Positions 7,225 through 14,854 of a DNA stretch of 47,188 nucleotides are shown here, one piece after another. The stretch is from Deltaproteobacteria bacterium. Its GTDB lineage: Bacteria > Myxococcota > B64-G9. The notes below the pieces were generated by a model. The model saw nothing but the letters and a program-made list of their open reading frames with translations. It was not told the origin of the DNA and searched no databases. Position numbers and translations under genes: made by a program. How positions within the stretch are numbered: position 1 is the stretch's first letter; each line of letters begins with the position of its first letter. Where the stretch lies: the NCBI GenBank assembly GCA_030622135.1, contig JAUXGL010000008.1, forward strand, positions 1 to 47,188. Reading direction: 5' to 3'.

Positions 7225-8469
7225 CTAGTAGTCCACCCCGGCGTGGAGGGTGAAGATGTGCTTGTTGTAGTCCACCCCGCCGTGCCCCTGCGCCTGGCTC
7301 CAACCGGAGAAACGCGCCTGAACATCGTAGGCCAGGCCCACCTCCGCCCAGTCCTGAATGTGGTAGTTGAAGGAAAGCCCGCCGAACACCAGACCGTCCG
7401 AACGGTCCCCCTGGTCGGCGGTCTCCTGCTGGATGGCGGTGCCGTAGGTCATCCAACTAAAGCTCAAGTCCGCCGTGACGGTGAACTTGCCGGCCAACTG
7501 CTGTCGGTACCGAGCGTAGACCCGGTCCTGTCCGAAGTACACGAACATGACCACCGGCTGGAAGCTACGCACGTAGCCGGCGCTGATGAAGGTGGTTCCC
7601 GATCGGTAGGCAACCTCCGCCTGGCCGATGACCGAGCGGTAGTCGTCGCCCCCGTAGCTGTCGGAAAGCAGGGTGTCGCCGTAGCCCATCTTGACGGTCA
7701 TGTTGACAGTCGGCGTGATCTGGCCGAGCAACCCCACCGTGGCGCGGATGGCATTCACGCCGACGTTATCCCCTCCCCAGGAGTAGCTGTTGGGGTAACG
7801 GCGCAGGTCGGAGTCGAAGTCCACCGTCACCGCCGTCTTGGGCAGGAACTTCCACTTGCCCGAGAAGTAAATGCGGTGAGCGTAGCTCGACATGGCCGCG
7901 CTGTCGACAGTCGTTTCGTCAAACCAGTCGATGAAGAATCCGTAGGCCACGTCGAACATCAAGGCCCCACCTCCCGGCTTGATCTGCAGGTGGGCCTTGG
8001 TCTCGTTGTTGGTGCGATCGAACCGCCCGGCCAGGGAGGTGTAGCGCGGATCTCCGGTCCGGGAGAAGTTATCCTCGATGAAGAAGCTGACCCGCCCGTC
8101 GGGGTTGAAGCCCAGGCGCATGTCGGCATCCCCGGACACGGTGCTCAGGTCGCTGGTGCGCTCGTTGTCGATGCCGAAGTAGTAGTCGTAGCCAACCTTG
8201 CCGGACAGCTCGAAGGAGACCTTCGAGGAGGGAAAGCTCAAGGTGATCCCGGGGCGGATGCGCAGCATCAGGTCGCCGGCCAGATTGGTATTGTCCGAGG
8301 CGAAGTATCCCGGATTGGTGTCGTAGATGAAATCCAGATCGATGGCGGGGTGGAGGCGGCCTTCGCCGGCCTTGATGCCGATTCCCCGCGCGGCGGAAAC
8401 CCCTGCAATACCCAGGATGAACAGGGCCGCCAAACACGCGCAAAAAGCCGGTATGCGAGTTGTTTTCAT
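7225..8469 (-). CDS. Outer-membrane beta-barrel protein, polysaccharide-associated
   Basis: This 414-residue exported protein has a signal peptide (MKTTRIPAFCACLAALFILG, cleavage after VSA). A series of amphipathic strands follows and ends in the aromatic-terminated LHAGVDY expected of an outer-membrane barrel. The early motif DFIYDTNPGYF resembles barrels found in exopolysaccharide and PEP-CTERM loci. The stop lies 42 bp before the Wza-like start, so the two are probably one transcript. Function is inferred from the neighbours: an export barrel or a secreted-polymer porin. The start is set by the signal peptide; the ribosome site is weak. Confidence 0.75.
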   Translation of the reverse strand: MKTTRIPAFCACLAALFILGIAGVSAARGIGIKAGEGRLHPAIDLDFIYDTNPGYFASDNTNLAGDLMLRIRPGITLSFPSSKVSFELSGKVGYDYYFGIDNERTSDLSTVSGDADMRLGFNPDGRVSFFIEDNFSRTGDPRYTSLAGRFDRTNNETKAHLQIKPGGGALMFDVAYGFFIDWFDETTVDSAAMSSYAHRIYFSGKWKFLPKTAVTVDFDSDLRRYPNSYSWGGDNVGVNAIRATVGLLGQITPTVNMTVKMGYGDTLLSDSYGGDDYRSVIGQAEVAYRSGTTFISAGYVRSFQPVVMFVYFGQDRVYARYRQQLAGKFTVTADLSFSWMTYGTAIQQETADQGDRSDGLVFGGLSFNYHIQDWAEVGLAYDVQARFSGWSQAQGHGGVDYNKHIFTLHAGVDY

Positions 8470-8566
8470 CGCCGTTACGCCCAATTGCAAACCGGCCCGG
8501 CTATGTCCGTACACCAGGATTGGTCAGGTAGCATTTTTTTGCCGTATTACCAATTCCCCACCCTGC

Positions 8567-9130
8567 TCACTGATACGGGCTTGCGGCAGGCGGCCGAATG
8601 ATATGCGTCTCGGGCAGGTCCAGCTTTAGGGGATCCCGCTCGGGAACGATGTCTTTATCCACTTCCACTTCCACCGTGGTTTTACCGACGGCGAACGCCA
8701 GCTCGCCGACGCACTGCTCCGCTTCGGTCCTGAGAATTCTGATCTTCTGATGCGATATGGAGATCTTGTGGAACTCATGAGTGGCGGTGTCTTTTTCACC
8801 CTTGGCCACCGCCTCCTGGAGGGTGATGTCCGCCTGCTCGGAGATGCGGATCAGCCCCTTGACGCTGGTGAGCTTCTCGTTGATGCAGTTGAGCTTGATG
8901 ACGTCCTTTTCCTCTCGGGCGTCCTTGAGCAGATCCAACACGGCGCCGAGAACATTTTTCATTTCGCCCAGGTAGGTCGAGGCTGTATCAATCTTGTCGG
9001 AATCCGAAAGCTCCGACGCTTTGCCGAAGTCGATCGCGGTTCTGGACGTAATCGGCGTCGGTTCATCGGACTGTGCGAACGCCCCAGGTGCCAAGAGTAA
9101 GATCATCTCGATAACGAGTATCCGCACCAT
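8567..9130 (-). CDS. Exported protein of unknown function (187 aa)
   Basis: The product begins with a signal peptide (MVRILVIEMILLLAPGAFAQ), and the mature part is mostly helical and charged. It has segments such as IKLNCINEKLTSVKGLIRISEQ and EFHKISISHQKIRILRTEAE, two cysteines (LNCIN and EQCVG) that could form a disulfide, and a proline-rich C-terminus. I do not recognise the family. AGGAGG lies 7 nt before the ATG. A consensus-like promoter and a CRP-type site lie just upstream, so it is probably separately regulated. It lies between the polysaccharide genes and the large envelope cluster, and a periplasmic role is the most that can be said. Confidence 0.7.
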   Translation of the reverse strand: MVRILVIEMILLLAPGAFAQSDEPTPITSRTAIDFGKASELSDSDKIDTASTYLGEMKNVLGAVLDLLKDAREEKDVIKLNCINEKLTSVKGLIRISEQADITLQEAVAKGEKDTATHEFHKISISHQKIRILRTEAEQCVGELAFAVGKTTVEVEVDKDIVPERDPLKLDLPETHIIRPPAASPYQ

Positions 9131-9206
9131 ATCAAAACCTCCTGATTCTGTCTCTGACGTCCCCCAAATACATAGACCCACCTCATCCTAATTTTGTATC
9201 CTCCCG

Positions 9207-9236
9207 ATCTTAGCGATCTCCTATCTTCATTGTCAA
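9207..9236 (-). promoter_or_regulatory. Sigma70-type promoter of the 8567-9130 gene
   Basis: On the minus strand TTGACA (complement of 9231-9236) is followed after 18 bp by TAAGAT (complement of 9207-9212). The predicted start near 9200 gives a leader of about 70 nt that contains the AGGAGG ribosome site. Confidence 0.55.
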
Positions 9237-9256
9237 CAATTATCGTTTTTTCAAGA

Positions 9257-9272
9257 TGTGATTGAGATCACG
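9257..9272. promoter_or_regulatory. CRP/FNR-family-like binding site
   Basis: TGTGATTGAGATCACG matches the E. coli CRP pattern TGTGA-N6-TCACA at 9 of 10 defined bases. Its centre is about 64 bp upstream of the predicted transcription start of the 8567-9130 gene, near the class I activator position. No full CRP with a DNA-binding domain is in the window, so the cognate regulator would be elsewhere. Confidence 0.45.
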
Positions 9273-9321
9273 GTAATAGGCGCTTGTTGATGAAAACGCG
9301 ACAACGTGTTGTTGAAATCAA

Positions 9322-12300
9322 TTACTTGGCACGTACAATGATCTCCTGGCTGTAAGCGGGGGGGGAAGACAGCCGGCCGTCGGTGGCCACGACCGTGCAC
9401 TGCCAGATGTCCTTTTCCTTGGTCAGGCGGGCCGGCACCCGGTCGGTCACCTCCGCGAAGGGCTGGGCTACCCCGTCCTTGGTCCACACGAACCGGTATT
9501 TTATCTTGTCCCCGTCGGGATCCTGGGCATCGCTTACGATGACGCACAGGAGCTTCTCGTCGTTCGATGGGTCGCTTGGACGTATCTCCGCCTGAGGGGA
9601 AGAGGGAGCCGCGTTGGCCACCTGGGTCCGGGCCTCGGCATAGTCTCCCGAAACCTTTCCGTCATGGGCCCGGGCCCGGCAAACCCAGTTCTGTCCCTTG
9701 CGGGTCCGTTTGGCGGGCAGCACGGGGCCCTCGGCCTGCGCTTTGCCTTTGGGCCCAGACTTATTGCCCTTGACCAAAAACCACTCGAAGTCGTGCTTGA
9801 GCTCGTCCCCGTCGACATCGAACGTCGGTTCGACCAGCCGGCAGTTGAGATCGTCGGAGGAAAGCGGCACGGTCGGCCGGATCTCCACCCGGGGAAACTG
9901 GGGAGGCGAATTGACCACGGTGACCTCGGCGAACACCGGCCGGCTCTCGAGCTTCCCATCTGATGCCACTACCGTCACCTTCCACTTCTGCCCCTGCTTC
10001 AGCACTCCGGCCGGGATGGAAGCGGCGGCCGGACCGGCGGGAAAGACCCGTCCGTCTATGGTCCAGGAGTAAGAGAGGCTCACCCGGTCACCGTCGGCGT
10101 CCTCGGATTTCTTGATGATCTTGCACGACAATCCGGACCGGGTGCCCGGTTCTCGAGGCTGAAGAGCGATCCGGGGAGCGGTCGGGGAGCTGTTGACCAC
10201 GACCGCGGAAGCTTCGCAGGACGGGCCGGTGGTCTCGCCGTCGTAGGGCGTGGCCACTACCGTCCAGCGCTGGCCCCGGACCACCCGCTTCCCTTCCATT
10301 TTCTCCGGCCGCTGGCCGGGCTCCTCCGGCTTTCCGTTCAGGTACCAGCGGTAGCGCATCTCTATGGGATCGCCGTCGGGATCCGCGGGCTTCTCGGTCA
10401 AGCGAACCTGCAGGTCGTTGCCGGTCCGAGGCTTGTAGGGGAGCGCAACGGCGCATTTCGATGGGGACGTGTTCTGCACCTTGAACCACTGGCTGACGCT
10501 CGGGCCGGTGGCGGATCCGTCCGAGGGAGTCAACGCGGCCCGGTACCTCTTGCCCTTGCGTGTTTTCGCGGCTTCGAGGCGCCACATGGCCCTCCCCCGG
10601 GCCACTGGCTTTTTCCCCTGGTACCAGACTATCTCCACCGTCACCTCGTCGCCGTCCGGATCCTTCGGGAACTTCAAGACCCGCAGAACCAGATCCTCGG
10701 TTGTCTTCGGGCGTGGATTCTCCGCCTCCACTACCGGCGGTCCCGGCGGGGTGTTACCGATGGTCACCTCCGTGGTGGCCGGATTCCCCCGGTCCTCTCC
10801 GTCGGCAGGCGTTACGCCGGCTAACCATCGCTCCCCTTTCTTCGTGGCTTTGGCCGGCAGGCGCAACGAGCGGGCATGGGAGCCGGCGTAGGGCTCTGGC
10901 TCCCGCCTCCACAAAACCTCGTAACGCAAGACGTCTCCGTCGGGATCGCCGGCGGGCTTGACGATGGCTACGGTCAGGTCGTCGTTGGTCCCGGGCCGGA
11001 AAGGCACAATCTTCACAGTCGGTGCGCTGGCGGACGAATTGATCACCTCGGTCGTGGCCCGAGTGCTTCCCCCTACTTCGTTCCCGTCGAAGGAAGCCAC
11101 CTCCACTGCGATTTTCTTGTGCTTGGGAGCGAAACCGGCAGGCAGAACCGACGCATCGGACGGCAGGTTCAAGGACTTCCCGTCCACCACCCACCGGTAT
11201 CGATAGGAAACCTTCTCGCCGTCCGGGTCTCTCCCGGGCCGCTCCACCACCGCGCGAACATTCTGGGTAACGGTGGGCCGGGCGGGCTCCAAACCAACCT
11301 TGGGCGCCGAGGGTGGCGTGTTGGCCACCACCACGCCCGCCCGAGCGGGGGCTCCGCTCGCCTCACCATCACCCGGAGTCACCACCACCGTCCAACGCTG
11401 CCCGGAAGCCGTCATCCGAGACGGCACCTTAAAGCGGTGCAATCCCTTCACCGGAACTCGGTCTTTCAACCAGATAATCGTGTACCGGATCTTGTCGCCG
11501 TCCGCATCCTGGGACTCCTCCAGGATCTTCACCAGAAGATCATCGCCGGTGCGCGGTGGATCCGGAAGAATGGCCACCTTGGGGGAAGCCGGAGGCGTAT
11601 TGCCGATCTGCACCTCGGGGCTCTTAAACACCCGCCCGCGCTCGGCGGCCTGGAGGGTGTAGTGCCAGCGCTCACGCTTGCGGGTGGGCGCGGCCGGAAT
11701 CTTGCGGGCTCCATCGAATTTTGGCACCGGTTTCGAATTGCAAAACCACCGGATCCGGGTCCGGGGCTCCGCGTCCCCATCCAGGTCGAAAAACCGGTAG
11801 CTCAGGTTCAACTCATCGGTAGTGCGGGGAGTGTCGGGCAAAAGGACCAGATCCAGGTACCGCGGCGGATTGGGACAGGTGGTTCCCCGGCGGTCCGGAT
11901 TGCGCCCCTCCGCCGGCCAGGCCAGGCTGGGCGAGAACTTGCCCTTCTTGATTGTCTTGAAAACCGCCAGAGTGCCGTCCCGGCTGACGGCGGCAATCTC
12001 CACCAATCCATCTCCGTTGAGATCCGAAAGTAGCGGAGCCACATCGACGCGATCGGCCATCCGGGCCGGAAAACCCGGGTACATCTTTCCGTTGTCCCTC
12101 AGGAGGGCCAGCCGGCCACCGTCCGTCCCCACGGCAATCTCCATCCGCCCGTCACAATCCACATCCCCGATCACCGGCGATGCCCGCAACCGACGGCCTA
12201 CCTTGACCGGGAATCCCGGAAGCTGCCGCCCCCCCTTGGAGATGGCATAAACGCTCCCGTCACCCGAAGTGGCCACCACATCCGTGATCCCGTCGCCATT

Positions 12301-13167
12301 CACATCCGCCAGCGCGCAGGAGGAGTAAATCCGATACCCGGTACCCACCGGAAACCCGGACGCCAACTTGCCGGTTTCCCCAACGGCATAGATCTTGAAA
12401 TCCTTCGAGCCGAATACCACCTCGAAGCTTCCGTCGTCATCGATGTCTCCCAGCACCGGCTGCGATGCAACCGTGTAGAGGGCCTTGTAGGGAAAGCCCT
12501 TTTTTTCCCGGCCCGGCGCCTCCCATACATGCAGGTTGCCGCGTTCGTCCCCGAAAAACAGAAGCGTCGGCTCGCCCGGGCGGAAGCGTCCCACGGTTAC
12601 CGCGGTGGAAACCGGGGCGCTCACCTTGGCGGGATACCCCGGCAAGCTTCGCCCGCTCCCATCCAAGACGTACACCATCCCTCCCCGGGTACCGAAGACG
12701 ATCTCCGCCTGGTTGTCGCCGTTGACGTCGCCCAGCGCCGGCGCCCCCGCCATAACCTCGTCCAAGGCGACCGGAAACCCTTCAAGGAGCTGCCCGGTGC
12801 CGTCGTAGGCCCTCAGCTGCTTGTCCTCGGAGCCGAAGAGGATGACCGTCTTCTTCGGGTCGCCCCCGAGGTGCCCCACCGATAAAGGCGTGACGATCCC
12901 GGACCCCTGATCCAACTGGACCGGAAAACCCTCCATGGGGTTTCCATCCACTTCGAGTGCATGCAGCTTCTTTCCGGCGGGGAGTAGCAGCTCCAGCCGC
13001 CCGTCGCCGTCGATATCATAAGCGACCGGCCCCCCCACCTCCACCGTCCCCTCCAGGCGAACCGGAAAGCCTCTCAACGCACCGGCGGCCCAAGACGCCG
13101 GCGCGAGCCCCAGCAAGATTACCAGAGCAAACAAACACCCGATTGATTGGCCGTTTTTAGCAATCAC
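9322..13167 (-). CDS. Giant exported propeller and Ig-repeat protein (1281 aa)
   Basis: After a signal peptide (cleavage near SWA-AGA) comes an FG-GAP/VCBS-type beta-propeller (about residues 30-420). Its Ca-binding loops include DIDGDGRLE, DVNGDNQAE, DVNGDGITD, DVDCDGRME and DLNGDGLVE, plus degenerate blades. Nine tandem repeats of about 92-97 residues follow. Each has a DxDGD/E loop followed by a tryptophan strand, and most start N-T/S-x-P; they resemble Ig/PKD-like or fibronectin-like domains. There is no C-terminal membrane anchor. The GTG start overlaps the stop of the preceding gene by 4 bp (GTGA), so it is translationally coupled to the cyclic-nucleotide-domain gene. The likely site is outer surface or periplasm, perhaps as an adhesin or structural rod of the neighbouring envelope machine. 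Confidence 0.85.
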   Translation of the reverse strand: MIAKNGQSIGCLFALVILLGLAPASWAAGALRGFPVRLEGTVEVGGPVAYDIDGDGRLELLLPAGKKLHALEVDGNPMEGFPVQLDQGSGIVTPLSVGHLGGDPKKTVILFGSEDKQLRAYDGTGQLLEGFPVALDEVMAGAPALGDVNGDNQAEIVFGTRGGMVYVLDGSGRSLPGYPAKVSAPVSTAVTVGRFRPGEPTLLFFGDERGNLHVWEAPGREKKGFPYKALYTVASQPVLGDIDDDGSFEVVFGSKDFKIYAVGETGKLASGFPVGTGYRIYSSCALADVNGDGITDVVATSGDGSVYAISKGGRQLPGFPVKVGRRLRASPVIGDVDCDGRMEIAVGTDGGRLALLRDNGKMYPGFPARMADRVDVAPLLSDLNGDGLVEIAAVSRDGTLAVFKTIKKGKFSPSLAWPAEGRNPDRRGTTCPNPPRYLDLVLLPDTPRTTDELNLSYRFFDLDGDAEPRTRIRWFCNSKPVPKFDGARKIPAAPTRKRERWHYTLQAAERGRVFKSPEVQIGNTPPASPKVAILPDPPRTGDDLLVKILEESQDADGDKIRYTIIWLKDRVPVKGLHRFKVPSRMTASGQRWTVVVTPGDGEASGAPARAGVVVANTPPSAPKVGLEPARPTVTQNVRAVVERPGRDPDGEKVSYRYRWVVDGKSLNLPSDASVLPAGFAPKHKKIAVEVASFDGNEVGGSTRATTEVINSSASAPTVKIVPFRPGTNDDLTVAIVKPAGDPDGDVLRYEVLWRREPEPYAGSHARSLRLPAKATKKGERWLAGVTPADGEDRGNPATTEVTIGNTPPGPPVVEAENPRPKTTEDLVLRVLKFPKDPDGDEVTVEIVWYQGKKPVARGRAMWRLEAAKTRKGKRYRAALTPSDGSATGPSVSQWFKVQNTSPSKCAVALPYKPRTGNDLQVRLTEKPADPDGDPIEMRYRWYLNGKPEEPGQRPEKMEGKRVVRGQRWTVVATPYDGETTGPSCEASAVVVNSSPTAPRIALQPREPGTRSGLSCKIIKKSEDADGDRVSLSYSWTIDGRVFPAGPAAASIPAGVLKQGQKWKVTVVASDGKLESRPVFAEVTVVNSPPQFPRVEIRPTVPLSSDDLNCRLVEPTFDVDGDELKHDFEWFLVKGNKSGPKGKAQAEGPVLPAKRTRKGQNWVCRARAHDGKVSGDYAEARTQVANAAPSSPQAEIRPSDPSNDEKLLCVIVSDAQDPDGDKIKYRFVWTKDGVAQPFAEVTDRVPARLTKEKDIWQCTVVATDGRLSSPPAYSQEIIVRAK

Positions 13168-13610
13168 ATTTTCTCAAGAAGTTTCTGGTTGGTCTTTCTC
13201 AGGCGCGTACTCAGAACCCGGGCGATGTTGATCACCACCAGGGTGAATCCGTTCTTGTATACGCGGGCAAAACTGTGCAGGTTTTCATTGGTCAAACAGA
13301 GCACGGTCGTCTCGGACTTGGCCCGGATGGTCGCCGAGCGGTACTCCTTGTCGATGAGCGACATCTCGCCGAAGAAGTCGGGCGCATCGAGAGCCGCGAT
13401 CACGTGCTCCGCTCCATCGTCGCGTTTCCGGACCACGTCAACCGCTCCCTCCACCAGCAGGTACAGGGAATCGCCCACGCCTCCCTGCTCGAACACGACA
13501 TCCTCCCGAGAGAACTTCCTGTGCTGGGTCAACTCGGCCAGCATCTCGATCTCCTCGGGGAGAAGACCCTCAAACAAGCGCGATTTTTGAAGCTCTTCGA
13601 CCTTGTTCAT
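13164..13610 (-). CDS. Stand-alone cyclic nucleotide-binding domain protein
   Basis: A 148-residue cNMP-binding domain: FEGLLPEEIEMLAEL, FSREDVVFEQGGVGDSLYLL, and the phosphate-binding cassette FFGEMSLIDKEYRSATIRA, with the expected Glu and Arg. The protein ends about 25 residues after the C-helix begins (VLSTRLRKTNQKLLEKM), so the helix-turn-helix of Crp-type regulators is absent. It should act through protein contact rather than as a transcription factor. ATG 13610 is chosen because the reading frame further upstream lacks family similarity. It precedes and is coupled to the giant exported protein, and follows the coiled-coil gene after 95 bp. Confidence 0.85.
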   Translation of the reverse strand: MNKVEELQKSRLFEGLLPEEIEMLAELTQHRKFSREDVVFEQGGVGDSLYLLVEGAVDVVRKRDDGAEHVIAALDAPDFFGEMSLIDKEYRSATIRAKSETTVLCLTNENLHSFARVYKNGFTLVVINIARVLSTRLRKTNQKLLEKM

Positions 13611-13705
13611 AAGAACTGCCCTTTTCCCGTCGGTTGGATGAAATCTGATTAAACCGTAGCACGGCGTATGGTGTATGGCAAGATTTCCGGGCGGATACAA
13701 AGACG

Positions 13706-14725
13706 TTAGGGTGCGGTATGCTCGGGCCGGCCGCGCTGGAAGAAGTCGTCGATCCGGGCGTCCTCTTCCTCGGGCACTTCCCCCGTCGGGGGAAGCGGCT
13801 CGATGAACTCGACCCCCCGCTGCCGGCTGATGAAATAGACGTTCTTGGCTCTGAGCTCGATGTTGAAATCCTCGGCATGGTCGTGGATGGGCACGCAGTA
13901 GACTTCGTTTATATTTTCCCGCCGGGGCCAATAGAGGAACTCCTCTCCGATCAGGCAACCAAACAACCTCTTGGAAGAGGTCCGCAGATCCTCGATGGCT
14001 TGTTGAATGTCTTTCTTCTTCTGGTCGGCCTCATTGGCCTCGGCCTGAAGGGTCTTGGAGCTCCGCTTGTGCTGTTCGGCCTCCTTGAAAAGGCGTTCTG
14101 CCTCGCGCCGGGCCCGCTTGCTCTTCACCCTGCGCTCGGAAACCCCCAGATTTCTTTCAAGGCTGCGGGCCCACATCTGCTCCACCTCTTCCCAGAGGCT
14201 TATCTTCCGGGAGTTCTCCCGTTCATACAGCACCGCAGCCTCGCGAAATTCATTCTCCAGGCGCATCTGCTCGGCTTCCTTTTTCTTCAGGAGATTCCGC
14301 AACTCTTCCCCGCGCTCCCGGTCCTTTTCCGATTTAATCGAGTCCCCCAGCCCACGCACCTCGGTCTGGGCGCTGAGGAAATTGTTCTCCACGGCGCCCA
14401 TCCGCGAGAACACATCCGAGGCGGAGATGCGCTGGCTCTCGAAATGAGCCGCCGCCTCGTAAGACTTATTTTCGATCTCCGAGGCCTCCGCCAGCAACTG
14501 AGCGGCGGTATCTTCGTATTCGCCGGCCAGGTACAGAGAATCGATGGCGTTCTTCTGGGTAAACTCCGCTCGGAAATCCATCAGATTTACCTGGGCCAAG
14601 AACTCATCGTGCCGGGACCAGACCGCCAAAAGTTTCTGCTCCAGGTCCACCAGGGACTGCCACCACTTGAGGAAGTCCTCACGCTCCAATACCGCTTGCA
14701 CTTCACGCAGCCACAGGGCCTTCAT
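13706..14725 (-). CDS. Cytoplasmic coiled-coil protein (339 aa), unknown
   Basis: No signal peptide or membrane segment is visible. Residues about 60-265 are long charged helices typical of coiled coil, for example ERGEELRNLLKKKEAEQMRL. A small mixed domain follows (LFGCLIGEEFLYWPRRENINEVYCVPIHDH) and then an acidic tail. ATG 14725 has GGGAG 8 nt upstream; an in-frame GTG 15 bp earlier overlaps that site and is less likely. The C-terminal globular part may bind a partner of the neighbouring inner-membrane motor. I do not recognise the family. It follows the GltG-like gene across a 129-bp gap packed with palindromes. Confidence 0.7.
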   Translation of the reverse strand: MKALWLREVQAVLEREDFLKWWQSLVDLEQKLLAVWSRHDEFLAQVNLMDFRAEFTQKNAIDSLYLAGEYEDTAAQLLAEASEIENKSYEAAAHFESQRISASDVFSRMGAVENNFLSAQTEVRGLGDSIKSEKDRERGEELRNLLKKKEAEQMRLENEFREAAVLYERENSRKISLWEEVEQMWARSLERNLGVSERRVKSKRARREAERLFKEAEQHKRSSKTLQAEANEADQKKKDIQQAIEDLRTSSKRLFGCLIGEEFLYWPRRENINEVYCVPIHDHAEDFNIELRAKNVYFISRQRGVEFIEPLPPTGEVPEEEDARIDDFFQRGRPEHTAP

Positions 14726-14761
14726 CCCAAAATCTCCCACCGCTTATTCTTGCAAAGCCCC

Positions 14762-14836
14762 ACGCGCATGCGCGTAACCCCTCCACGCTATCCGGCGGAT
14801 CTCACCGCCGACACTCATCCACGGGTAAGCCCGTGG
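14762..14836. repeat. Cluster of three palindromes between two genes
   Basis: Three symmetric sequences lie in 75 bp: ACGCGCATGCGCGT (14762-14775, perfect), GGCGG-ATCTCA-CCGCC (14794-14809) and CCACGGG-TAAG-CCCGTGG (14819-14836, perfect 7-bp stem). None is followed by a T-run in the direction of transcription. The layout resembles a REP/BIME cluster within an operon. Confidence 0.75.
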
Positions 14837-14854
14837 CTTTCTGCGAAGGCGGGG

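Noticed and set aside
13611..13958. N-terminal extension of the cNMP-domain protein
   Set aside because: The extension is antisense to the end of the coiled-coil gene and has Arg/Pro-rich shadow composition. The domain begins right after ATG 13610.
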